A DNA stretch of 55,784 bases. It comes from Acinetobacter parvus DSM 16617 = CIP 108168 (GTDB taxonomy: Bacteria; Pseudomonadota; Gammaproteobacteria; Pseudomonadales; Moraxellaceae). A program made the translations under genes and the position numbers. The notes below the pieces were generated by a model. It did not search any database. It saw nothing but the letters and a program-made list of their open reading frames with translations, and had not been told where the DNA came from. Positions 35,922 through 44,006 of this stretch are shown in pieces (the stretch's first letter is position 1; each line of letters begins with the position of its first letter). Where the stretch lies: the NCBI RefSeq assembly GCF_000368025.1, contig NZ_KB849207.1:72217-128000 (forward strand), written 5' to 3'.

Positions 35922-35956
35922 TGGAGATATTGTTATTTTTGATAATGATATCTCCA
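35922..35956 (+). terminator. Hairpin after argA
   Basis: Stem TGGAGATA (35922-35929) with TATCTCCA (35949-35956), extended by weaker pairs within the AT-rich loop. It starts 7 nt after the argA stop. No immediate T-run, so it may protect the 3' end rather than terminate. Confidence 0.5.
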
Positions 35957-36206
35957 CATCCTGTCTTTTTGTTATATCTTCCCTCAGCAAAACCATAGCC
36001 TTAAAATAGAAAAACACTAAAAACAATAGCTTATAAAAATAACGCTCCTTTTTGATATCTATACCCACGATAAGCATATCCAATATTCTGTTTTGCAATC
36101 TTTTAGATAAATAAAGCCTGATTATTTATTTTTTATGCAATAAAAAAAGTTTTAGTTTGATTGCTCAGCTTATTTCATCTTTTGATTTTCGGGGAGCACA
36201 AGCAGC
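35957..36206. other. Spacer before ssuA
   Basis: AT-rich non-coding region that should hold the ssu promoter. I see no gene. A ribosome site GGGGA lies about 14 nt before the ssuA start. Confidence 0.5.
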
Positions 36207-37199
36207 ATGGCCATTTTTATCAGTCGTTTATGGACACAACCTATCCTAATTACAGCAATGCTTGCCAGCTTGGTTAACATCACAGGTTGTGCAAAAAAAG
36301 CTGAGCAGCAAGAGGCCAAACCACAAGAAACCACAACATTAAATATCGGCTTTCAGAAGTATGGTATTTTGCCGATTGTTAAAGCAAAAGGTGAACTAGA
36401 AAAAAACCTTGCTGCTCAAGGCGTAAATGTCAAATGGGTAGAGTTTCCAGCGGGTCCACAACTTCTGGAGGGCTTGAATGTTGGCAGTGTCTCTTTGGGT
36501 GAGGCAGGTGAAGCCCCGCCTATTTTCGCTCAGGCAGCCAATCCAAATCTGGTGTATGTGGCCAACCAGCCAGCAGCACCTACTGCTGAAGCCCTGATTG
36601 TACAAAAAGATTCCCCAATTCAATCCGTACAAGACCTGAAAGGCAAACGTATTGCACTGAACAAGGGTTCAAACGTCCACTATTTATTATTGAAACTGTT
36701 GGAAGCCAACAACCTCACCCTCAATGACATCCAGCCTGTCTATCTTCCACCCTCAGATGCCCGTGCCGCATTTGAAAAGGGCGCAGTTGATGCCTGGGTG
36801 ATTTGGGACCCATTCCTAGCTGCGGCGGAACATCAGGTACATGCGCGTGTCATTGCCAATGGCGAGCATTTGGTCAGCAATTACCAGTTCTATTTAGCGG
36901 ACCGTAAATTTGCCGAAAATCATCCTGAAATTTTAAAGACCGTTGTTCAAACCCTGAACCAGACCACCGACTGGGTCAAGACCTATCCAGATGATGCCGC
37001 GAAACTACTGGAAAAACCAACCGCACTGGAATTTGAGGTGTTAAAAGCATCGATTTCACGCATGGGCTTCGGGGTTCAGCCCATCTCTGAAAAGGTTGCC
37101 AAGGAACAGCAATATGTTGCTGATGCATTCTACGCGCAGAAACTGATTCCAAAACAGTTGGTAATTCAGGACGCGGTACTCAAGAACGACATTAAGTAA
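36207..37199 (+). CDS. ssuA: Sulfonate ABC transporter substrate-binding lipoprotein
   Basis: SsuA binds aliphatic sulfonates in the periplasm and hands them to SsuCB. The 330 residues start with a lipoprotein signal whose lipobox is NITGC (Cys about residue 28), unlike the soluble E. coli SsuA. Then come LNIGFQKYGILPIVKAKGELEK, GPQLLEGLNVGSVSLGEAGEAPPIFAQAA near 88 and DAWVIWDPFLAAAE near 195. First gene of ssuADCB. Confidence 0.9.
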   Translation: MAIFISRLWTQPILITAMLASLVNITGCAKKAEQQEAKPQETTTLNIGFQKYGILPIVKAKGELEKNLAAQGVNVKWVEFPAGPQLLEGLNVGSVSLGEAGEAPPIFAQAANPNLVYVANQPAAPTAEALIVQKDSPIQSVQDLKGKRIALNKGSNVHYLLLKLLEANNLTLNDIQPVYLPPSDARAAFEKGAVDAWVIWDPFLAAAEHQVHARVIANGEHLVSNYQFYLADRKFAENHPEILKTVVQTLNQTTDWVKTYPDDAAKLLEKPTALEFEVLKASISRMGFGVQPISEKVAKEQQYVADAFYAQKLIPKQLVIQDAVLKNDIK

Positions 37200-37279
37200 T
37201 CAGCAGAATACAGATCAACATTCAGCACAGTGTCTGCTCTGCCAAATAAATTTTTTACTTTTTCATAAGGAACATCGAC

Positions 37280-38455
37280 ATGAATATTTTCTGGTTTATC
37301 CCCACTCATGGTGACAGCCGTTATCTAGGCACCAGCAAGGGCGCACGTCAGGTCGATCATGCCTATATGAAACAGATTGCGGTGGCAGTTGACAACCTGG
37401 GCTATGATGGCGTACTGATTCCAACAGGCCGTTCCTGTGAAGACCCATGGATTACAGCTGCCAGCCTGATTGATGCCACCAGACAACTTAAGTTTCTGGT
37501 GGCCCTCCGTCCAGGCATTACCACGCCTGCGCTCGCCGCCCGCATGGCAGCGACTTTCGACCGTCTTTCCAATGGACGTATCCTGCTCAACCTTGTCACA
37601 GGTGGAGATGAACAGGAACTCAAGGGCGATGGCCTGTATGAAGACCACAGTACCCGTTACCAGACCGCTTCTGAATATGTCAAAATCTGGCGTGAAATCC
37701 TGACCCGTTCGCATACAGGTGAATCGTTTACTTTTCATGGCGAACGCTTAAGCGTCGATGATGCCAAACTGCTCTATCCACCCGTACAACAGCCTCATCC
37801 CCCGTTATGGTTTGGTGGCTCATCCGAAGCGGCGACTGAGCTGGCAGCAGAACAGGTTGATACCTATTTAACCTGGGGTGAACCACCTGCCGCAGTTAAG
37901 GAAAAAATCCAATATTTACGTGCCAAGGCTGCCGCTATAGGCCGAACCCTAAATTACGGCATTCGCCTGCATGTGATTGTGCGTGAAACCAATGAACAGG
38001 CCTGGGCAGCGGCGGATGAACTGATCCAGTATCTGGATGATGCCACGATTGCCGCAGCACAGAAGAAATTTGCGCAAATGGATTCAGTGGGCCAACAACG
38101 CATGGCGGCGTTGCATGGTGGACGTAAAGATCAACTTGAAGTGTCCCCGAATCTTTGGGCAGGCATTGGTCTGGTTCGCGGTGGTGCAGGCACGGCATTG
38201 GTGGGTGACCCAGAAACGGTGGCTGCAAGGATTCAGGAGTATGCGGATTTAGGCATTGATACCTTTATTTTCTCAGGCTATCCACATCTGGAAGAATCGA
38301 TTCGTTTTGCGGAATTGGTGTTTCCACTCTTGCCGCTGAAAACACGCAAGAAACTGGCACAACCGCACTTAACAGGACCATTTGGGGAAATCATTGCCAA
38401 CAACTACGTCCCTGAGACTACGGAAGCAAAAAATCTGGTCAAGGAGACAGCATGA
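37280..38455 (+). CDS. ssuD: FMNH2-dependent alkanesulfonate monooxygenase
   Basis: SsuD cleaves the C-S bond of alkanesulfonates with reduced flavin and oxygen, releasing sulfite. The 391-residue TIM-barrel enzyme begins MNIFWFIPTHGDSRYLG and shows GRSCEDPWITAASL near 50, NLVTGGDEQELKGDG near 105 and the mobile-loop Arg region GIGLVRGGAGTALVGDPETV near 297. Its stop overlaps the ssuC start by 4 nt (ATGA). No flavin reductase gene (ssuE) is next to it, so reduced flavin must come from elsewhere. Confidence 0.96.
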   Translation: MNIFWFIPTHGDSRYLGTSKGARQVDHAYMKQIAVAVDNLGYDGVLIPTGRSCEDPWITAASLIDATRQLKFLVALRPGITTPALAARMAATFDRLSNGRILLNLVTGGDEQELKGDGLYEDHSTRYQTASEYVKIWREILTRSHTGESFTFHGERLSVDDAKLLYPPVQQPHPPLWFGGSSEAATELAAEQVDTYLTWGEPPAAVKEKIQYLRAKAAAIGRTLNYGIRLHVIVRETNEQAWAAADELIQYLDDATIAAAQKKFAQMDSVGQQRMAALHGGRKDQLEVSPNLWAGIGLVRGGAGTALVGDPETVAARIQEYADLGIDTFIFSGYPHLEESIRFAELVFPLLPLKTRKKLAQPHLTGPFGEIIANNYVPETTEAKNLVKETA

Positions 38456-39255
38456 GTGCAAAAGTTTTCTTAAACAATGTTTCACGTGGAACACAGCAGC
38501 TCGGCAAAGGCCTGTTACCGTGGCTGTTACCGATCTTATTGATCGTCATCTGGCAAATTGCCTCAAGTACAGGTTTACTGCAAAGTCGGGTTCTGCCCGC
38601 CCCCTCTTCTGTGGTCAGTGCCTTTTGGCACCTGCTCATCAGTGGTGAACTTTGGCAGCATGTCAAGGTCAGTGCTGGACGGGCTTTACTCGGCTTATTG
38701 GTGGGTGGGGGGCTGGGGCTAGTTCTCGGCTTGTTGAATGGCTCATCCCGTGTTGCATCAACGCTGCTGGACACCACCCTGCAAATGATCCGCAACATCC
38801 CTGCACTTGCCCTGATTCCACTGGTGATCTTATGGTTTGGCATTGATGAAACCGCCAAGTTGTTTCTAGTGGCGGTCGGGGTGTTTTTCCCGATCTATAT
38901 CAATACCTATCATGGCATCCGTTCAGTTGATCCGCAGCTGATTGAAATGGGTAGAAGCTATGGGCTGAACCGCTGGCAACTGTATAAAGACATTATTTTA
39001 CCTGGCGCAATGCCCTCCATTTTAGTGGGGCTACGTTTCTCTCTCGGTTTGGTGTGGGTATTGCTGATCGTTGCTGAAACCATTTCCGCCCAGTCAGGCA
39101 TTGGCTATATGACCATGAATGCACGGGAGTTTTTACAAACCGATATCGTGCTAGTGGGTATCCTGCTGTATGCCTTGCTGGGGAAACTGGCCGATGTCTT
39201 TGCGCAACTGCTGGAACGTTATTTATTACGCTGGCATTCAGGTTATCAAAAATAA
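38452..39255 (+). CDS. ssuC: Sulfonate ABC transporter permease
   Basis: Inner-membrane permease of 267 residues. Segments include LLPILLIVIWQIASSTGLL near 25 and LLGLLVGGGLGLVLGLLNG near 85. The EAA loop is GRSYGLNRWQLYKDIILPGAMPSILVGLRF near 165 (Gly residues visible), which contacts SsuB. It is translationally coupled to ssuD by a 4-nt overlap, and ssuB follows after 15 nt. Confidence 0.93.
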   Translation: MSAKVFLNNVSRGTQQLGKGLLPWLLPILLIVIWQIASSTGLLQSRVLPAPSSVVSAFWHLLISGELWQHVKVSAGRALLGLLVGGGLGLVLGLLNGSSRVASTLLDTTLQMIRNIPALALIPLVILWFGIDETAKLFLVAVGVFFPIYINTYHGIRSVDPQLIEMGRSYGLNRWQLYKDIILPGAMPSILVGLRFSLGLVWVLLIVAETISAQSGIGYMTMNAREFLQTDIVLVGILLYALLGKLADVFAQLLERYLLRWHSGYQK

Positions 39256-39270
39256 AAAAGGAAAATAAAC

Positions 39271-40071
39271 ATGAGCAACCTCAATCTAAACCTATATGAA
39301 AATAATTTCATCCAGCCCATTATTAAGCTAGATACCACAAACGCCCCAGCCAATGGTACAGATATCCTGATTGAGCAACTGTATAAGTTCTATGGCGAGG
39401 TCAAGGTACTTGAGGATCTGGATTTAAACATTCAGGCAGGCGAGTTTGTTGCCATTGTCGGGCGCAGTGGCTGTGGTAAAAGCACCCTGCTACGCCTAAT
39501 CGCACAACTGGAAAAGACCAGCTATGGTGAAATCAAGTTCCAGTCCGCACGCAACTTCCGTGAGGGCATCACCAATGATGACATTCGGGTGATGTTTCAG
39601 GACCCACGCCTGCTACCCTGGAAAAGTGTCATGCAAAATGTGCAACTGGGATTGGCCAAAAGTCAGCGTGGGCTTGCAGAGCAACTTCTAGAAAAAGTCG
39701 GCCTAAAGGAAAAGGCTGCACAATGGCCTGCCCAGCTATCAGGCGGTCAGCGTCAACGTGCCGCACTGGCTCGGGCATTGTCACATGCACCGCGTATCCT
39801 GTTGCTGGATGAACCACTTGGCGCACTGGACGCACTTACCCGTCTGGAAATGCAGAACCTGATTGAACGCCTCTGGAAAGAACAGGGCTTTACCGCAATT
39901 CTGGTGACACATGATGTCAGTGAAGCAGTACAGCTTGCTGACCGAATTATTCTGCTGGATCAGGGGCATATTGCGCATAATTTCCAGGTCAATCTTCCAC
40001 GTCCACGCAAAAAAAGCATTGCCTTTGCCCAGTTGGAACAACAGGTCCTTAATGCGGTTTTAGCCACCTAA
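39271..40071 (+). CDS. ssuB: Sulfonate ABC transporter ATP-binding protein
   Basis: ATPase subunit of 266 residues. Walker A is GRSGCGKSTLL near 69, Q-loop MFQDPRLLPW near 110, signature LSGGQRQRAALARAL near 155 and Walker B ILLLDEPLGALD near 175; the switch His is in VTHDVSEA. About 40 N-terminal residues precede the ABC fold. A transcription terminator begins inside its last codons and includes the stop. Confidence 0.94.
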   Translation: MSNLNLNLYENNFIQPIIKLDTTNAPANGTDILIEQLYKFYGEVKVLEDLDLNIQAGEFVAIVGRSGCGKSTLLRLIAQLEKTSYGEIKFQSARNFREGITNDDIRVMFQDPRLLPWKSVMQNVQLGLAKSQRGLAEQLLEKVGLKEKAAQWPAQLSGGQRQRAALARALSHAPRILLLDEPLGALDALTRLEMQNLIERLWKEQGFTAILVTHDVSEAVQLADRIILLDQGHIAHNFQVNLPRPRKKSIAFAQLEQQVLNAVLAT

Positions 40072-40082
40072 AACCGCTTTTA
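40054..40082 (+). terminator. Terminator overlapping the end of ssuB
   Basis: Perfect 9-bp stem GCGGTTTTA (40054-40062) with TAAAACCGC (40069-40077), loop GCCACC, then TTTT. The 3' arm contains the ssuB stop codon, so the last five codons form the 5' arm. Confidence 0.85.
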
Positions 40083-40135
40083 CCCATCTCAAAAACCACA
40101 TTTCAAGAACAACAACCACTCGACAATTTCTCGCA

Positions 40136-40291
40136 ATGACTGAGGAATTATTTACAAAATATGTCTTACCCATTTTAGATTTCAATAATTATCAAGTACA
40201 TCGTGACTACTGGTCTGGCAATCCCTGCTTTTTCGATAAAAAATACGGTTATTTTGCACAAATCCGCCAATTTATCTTACAATGTCAATGA
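40136..40291 (+). CDS. Possible small protein of 51 residues
   Basis: An ORF of 51 codons begins with MTEELFTKYVLPILDF and ends ..AQIRQFILQCQ. Its TGA overlaps an ATG (ATGA at 40288-40291) of the following TetR gene. I do not recognise the protein. It is rich in aromatic residues (Tyr, Phe) and has no signal or membrane segment. No good ribosome site is visible. It could be a leader ORF coupled to the regulator, a remnant of a larger gene, or chance. Confidence 0.3.
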   Translation: MTEELFTKYVLPILDFNNYQVHRDYWSGNPCFFDKKYGYFAQIRQFILQCQ

Positions 40292-40926
40292 CATTTTTTG
40301 AATCAAGCTCGCAGATGGAACAGAAAAAGAGTACACAAAAGCGCAATCAACTGCTGAATGCTGCCCTGGATGTTTTTTCCGTCTATGGATTTAGTGGTGC
40401 AAGTCTGGATGAAATTGCCCAACTGGCAAATATGCATAAATCCAATATCTTTTATTATTATGAAAACAAAGAGTCACTGTATGTTGAAGTGCTCACCACC
40501 GTAATGCAAAAGTGGTTGGCACCCTTACAGATATTGGAAGTCGAGCTTGAGCCAACTGAGGCCTTAACTCATTATTTGATGCAAAAAATCGAAAGTTCAA
40601 AAGATCAGCCAAAAGCTTCTCGTTTATTTGCATTGGAAATCATTCAGGGTGCACCACATATTTTACCGATTTTAAAAGGTCCATTGAAAAAGCTGTTTAA
40701 ACGCAAAACCAAAGTGATTGAGACTTGGCAGGAACAAGGCAAATTATCCAAAGAAATTGATGCAGAATTATTAATTATCAATATTTGGGCAATCACCCAA
40801 AATTATGCGGATTTTTCTACTCAAATGGAAATGGTCACAGGCAAGACCCTGCGCAACCGCAGTATGTATCAACGCACCATTGAGCATACGGTACACTTGA
40901 TGCTATATGGTGTATTGCCACGTTAA
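40282..40926 (+). CDS. TetR-family regulator, RutR-like
   Basis: This is a 214-residue regulator. The HTH is GFSGASLDEIAQLANMHKSNIFYYYENKESLYVEVL near residues 37-72, with the YYYENKESLY stretch common in RutR-type TetR proteins. The C-terminal region around TEALTHYLMQKI and LFALEIIQGAPHILP matches the RutR-like ligand domain. The start may be at 40282, 40288 or the ATG before EQKKSTQK (40315). It may control the ssu operon or an unlinked set; nothing here proves either. Confidence 0.83.
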   Translation: MSMTFFESSSQMEQKKSTQKRNQLLNAALDVFSVYGFSGASLDEIAQLANMHKSNIFYYYENKESLYVEVLTTVMQKWLAPLQILEVELEPTEALTHYLMQKIESSKDQPKASRLFALEIIQGAPHILPILKGPLKKLFKRKTKVIETWQEQGKLSKEIDAELLIINIWAITQNYADFSTQMEMVTGKTLRNRSMYQRTIEHTVHLMLYGVLPR

Positions 40927-40946
40927 AACCAGAAAGCATTGATCAG

Positions 40947-40972
40947 GCCTATCTCAGCAGATAGGCTTTTTT
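40947..40972 (+). terminator. Terminator of the RutR-like gene
   Basis: Stem GCCTATCT (40947-40954) with AGATAGGC (40959-40966), loop CAGC, then TTTTTTA. Starts 20 nt after the stop and ends just before the convergent nucleosidase gene. Confidence 0.9.
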
Positions 40973-40974
40973 AT

Positions 40975-41541
40975 TTAAAAATGCGCCTGATACAACGCCA
41001 ATAATTTTTGTGCGCCAAGCAGCAGATTCTCTTCCCAATCTAAATGAGCCGTATCATTGGCACCATCTGTAATATATTTGACTGAAATCAAACGCACCCC
41101 AAGCTTCTGGCACACTTTGGCGAGGGCATAGGCTTCCATGTCCACCAGATTACAGGATACTTTTGGCTGTCCTGTTTCAAAGGAGTCACCTGTACCACAG
41201 ATCCCTTTAGGTAAATGTTCAAAATGCGGCTGAACATGGATTTCGGCAGGAATGTCCTCATCCATTGGGGTCACGCCCACGGCAAAACCCAGTGGTGACA
41301 CATCCATGTCCCGTTGTACAAAAGTAATCACCTCAACCAGACTATGTGCATCGAAGTGCGAACTGCCTGCACTGCCTAAATTGATCAGCGTTTTGCATCC
41401 CGTCTTTTGAATCACCTCAAATGCCTTGAATGCTGCATTAATTTTGCCGATTCCACTGTAATGAACGTCAATACCTACTTGTTCAAACAAACCTTTAGAT
41501 TCATTCGGTAAGGCCATAATCAGAGCAATATCAGCATTCAT
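40975..41541 (-). CDS. mtnN: 5'-methylthioadenosine/S-adenosylhomocysteine nucleosidase-like
   Basis: This is a purine nucleoside phosphorylase-type hydrolase of 188 residues, shorter than the 230 or so of E. coli MtnN. Seen are IALIMALPNESKGLFEQ at the N-terminus (acidic active-site residue), TLINLGSAGS near 55, CNLVDMEAYALAKVCQKLG near 130 (ribose-binding Met-Glu) and VKYITDGAND near 155 (catalytic Asp). All key motifs remain; the shortening lies in the middle. It would recycle MTA or SAH. The gene name rests on the family fold. Confidence 0.75.
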   Translation of the reverse strand: MNADIALIMALPNESKGLFEQVGIDVHYSGIGKINAAFKAFEVIQKTGCKTLINLGSAGSSHFDAHSLVEVITFVQRDMDVSPLGFAVGVTPMDEDIPAEIHVQPHFEHLPKGICGTGDSFETGQPKVSCNLVDMEAYALAKVCQKLGVRLISVKYITDGANDTAHLDWEENLLLGAQKLLALYQAHF

Positions 41542-41578
41542 AAAAAAGACTCGTTCAAATCAAAATAGAGACACAAAA

Positions 41579-41600
41579 AAGGTGTGCTAAAGCACACCTT
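41579..41600 (-). terminator. Terminator of the TDT transporter gene
   Basis: Stem AAGGTGTGCT (41579-41588) with AGCACACCTT (41591-41600), two-base centre, followed on the minus strand by a T-run. It is just past the stop at 41605. Confidence 0.87.
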
Positions 41601-41604
41601 GATA

Positions 41605-42738
41605 TTATTGCATCTTCTGCTGTAAGGCGACCAAACATGGGGAGAAAAATAATTGACCGCTGTACGCTCCTGCCAGCGTTTTCTTCATCACCAATGCCCA
41701 CAAACCCACCAACAACAGACTTAAAACCACAGCCGCATACTGTAAGAAGTCGATATGTAACTGATGCGCCAAGTTAAAGATCGCCAAAATAAACACACCG
41801 AATGGGAAAGTCAGTCCCCACCAACCCAAGTTAAATGGAATGCCTGTACGCATATGACGCAGTGTGGTCAAAATCGCAATCCCAAACCACCATAAGCCAA
41901 AACCTAATAACACTAAACTTGCCACAATACCCAAGGCTGGCAGTAATGTCGCTAAACCTTCGAAACCTATCGCCTGCATGATTCGTGGCGCTTGTTCACC
42001 CAGTAATAATAACGCCAAGGCACCTGTCCCAATTGGCCCTAAACATAACCAGCTAGAAATCGCCACCTCTTTTTCAGGTAACTGGTGCAAAGCCAAACGT
42101 AACATCAAAATCGTTAAGATCGCAAAAGCAGGTAAGACAGAAATGCCCCACAACACATAGCCTGTGATCAAGATGGTTAACGCATGCTGATCTGCTGCTA
42201 AATGCTGTAATAGCAGCCCCGCAGAGCTAGCCGCAACTTCACAGGCCACGATCGGGAGTAACCATACCGCAGTCATCCGTTGTAATTGATGATCTTGGCA
42301 GCTAAACATACAAAATGGCACCACCCATGCAATCACCACTGCCAGAAACACATCCAGATACCAGAGATAGGTCGCTATCTGGATGGCAATATCACCATAT
42401 AAATGCGTACCAAAAATGAGAAAACCATTGGCAATCGTCGCTAAGCCCATCGGAATCGCACCGAGGAATAAGCTCATATTCGGATGACTAAAAATCTGCT
42501 TTGCTTCGGTTGGGAATAAAATCCAGCGTAAGATATAGAGCACACTAAAAGTGCTAAATAACAGAATATTAAACTGCCATAATTTGGTCGCAAGCATAAA
42601 CAAAACAGATGAGGCAAAAGGCAGCTGTGCTAAAATCATCGCCACCACACCCGTTCCCATGGTTGCAGTAAACCAATTCGGGGTAAAATGGCGAATCACA
42701 TCGGTGTTCTGTTGTAGCTGATAAAACGGCTTTTTCAT
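41605..42738 (-). CDS. TDT/SLAC1-family transporter
   Basis: This 377-residue inner-membrane protein has about ten hydrophobic segments and the family opening FTPNWFTATMGTGVVAMILAQLP. Members of the tellurite-resistance/dicarboxylate (TehA, SLAC1) family carry anions such as malate or act as anion channels. The substrate is unknown. It lies between the nucleosidase (same strand, separate terminator) and the ribF region, with no sign of co-transcription. Confidence 0.83.
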   Translation of the reverse strand: MKKPFYQLQQNTDVIRHFTPNWFTATMGTGVVAMILAQLPFASSVLFMLATKLWQFNILLFSTFSVLYILRWILFPTEAKQIFSHPNMSLFLGAIPMGLATIANGFLIFGTHLYGDIAIQIATYLWYLDVFLAVVIAWVVPFCMFSCQDHQLQRMTAVWLLPIVACEVAASSAGLLLQHLAADQHALTILITGYVLWGISVLPAFAILTILMLRLALHQLPEKEVAISSWLCLGPIGTGALALLLLGEQAPRIMQAIGFEGLATLLPALGIVASLVLLGFGLWWFGIAILTTLRHMRTGIPFNLGWWGLTFPFGVFILAIFNLAHQLHIDFLQYAAVVLSLLLVGLWALVMKKTLAGAYSGQLFFSPCLVALQQKMQ

Positions 42739-42944
42739 CTCTTTCTCAATATCAAGCGACTATGCAGCTATTTTAGGTCAATCATAAAATAAGAAAAATT
42801 GATTTATTTTTATTTAATGAATAAATTTAATTGATATAAAACTTCTAAATATTGAAAATTTTCTGTGTAAAAACACAACAACAAGACGAAACGCTGAGAA
42901 TATGGCAATATATAGCCTTTGCAAAATCACTGTATTTAACGCCC

Positions 42945-43946
42945 ATGAAGTTGCTTCGTCTCAACGCTTTATCGCCAGATTTTCAGTTACCCCCAACTGC
43001 GGTCACGATTGGCAATTTTGATGGTGTCCACCTCGGCCATCAAGCGATGATTGCCCAACTCAAAACGTTGGCTGAAGCGCAAGGCTTAAAAACATTGGTG
43101 ATGATTTTTGAGCCGCAACCACTTGAATTTTTTAAAGCTTATGATGCTCCGCCACGCATTAGCTCATTACGTGAAAAAGTAGAATATTTAACTGAGCTTG
43201 GTGTGGACTACATTGCAGTTGCGAAATTTGACCAATATTTTAGAAGTTTAAATGCCACAGAATTTGCTGATCTACTTAAATTAAAACTCAATGCACAAAG
43301 CTTAGTGCTAGGTGATGATTTTCATTTTGGTAAAGACCGTCAGGGCAACAGCGAGTTTCTACGCAAATATGGCTTTGATGTCACCAATTTAAATACGGTG
43401 GCACTGAATGGAGAACGAGTCAGTTCAACCCGTATCCGTCAGGTTCTACAGCAGGGCGACCTTGCTTTGGCGGCAAAGCTGCTGGGCCGTCCCTACAGCA
43501 TTACGGGACGGGTGCAATATGGCGACCAGATTGGCCGAACCCTTGATTTTCCAACCATCAATGTCCGTTTAAACCGCCATAAACCGTGTTTAAGTGGTAT
43601 TTATGCGGTGGATGTCGTCTGTGAAAATGCCTCACTCACAGCAAAAACAAAGCACACTGATCCTGCTTTGAACGGAATTACAGGCTATCAAGCTGATAGT
43701 TTGTTTGGTGCAGGTCATGTGGGGACACGCCCAGCCATCAAACAAGACCAGCCAGAATGGCGATTAGAGGTACATTTCCCCGATGTTTCTGCTAATCTGT
43801 ATGGCTTATTGATGCGGGTAACTTTCCTTCACTATCTACATGGTGAACTGAATTACCCTTCGCTTGAAGCACTCAAAGCTGGAATCGATGATGATGTGCA
43901 AAAATTACGAGACTATCGTAAGCGCACACCAGAATTTCCTTTTTAA
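42945..43946 (+). CDS. ribF: Bifunctional riboflavin kinase / FAD synthetase
   Basis: RibF makes FMN and FAD from riboflavin. It has 333 residues from the ATG at 42945 (MKLLRLNALS); a longer start at 42852 adds 31 residues unlike the family. The FAD synthetase domain shows TIGNFDGVHLGHQAMI near 21 and LVLGDDFHFGKDRQGN near 125, with SSTRIRQ near 160. The riboflavin kinase domain has GRVQYGDQIGRTLDFPTINV near 190 and ends LHYLHGELNYPSLEAL. First of the ribF-ileS-lspA-fkpB cluster. Confidence 0.94.
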   Translation: MKLLRLNALSPDFQLPPTAVTIGNFDGVHLGHQAMIAQLKTLAEAQGLKTLVMIFEPQPLEFFKAYDAPPRISSLREKVEYLTELGVDYIAVAKFDQYFRSLNATEFADLLKLKLNAQSLVLGDDFHFGKDRQGNSEFLRKYGFDVTNLNTVALNGERVSSTRIRQVLQQGDLALAAKLLGRPYSITGRVQYGDQIGRTLDFPTINVRLNRHKPCLSGIYAVDVVCENASLTAKTKHTDPALNGITGYQADSLFGAGHVGTRPAIKQDQPEWRLEVHFPDVSANLYGLLMRVTFLHYLHGELNYPSLEALKAGIDDDVQKLRDYRKRTPEFPF

Positions 43947-44006
43947 ATTTAAATTTCATTTGTAATACATGTCAGTTTAGACTGATAAAACTGGAAGAAA
44001 ACTTGC

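Noticed and set aside
42852..42944. Longer N-terminus for ribF
   Set aside because: The 31 extra residues are unlike RibF and the ATG at 42945 gives the normal family start.
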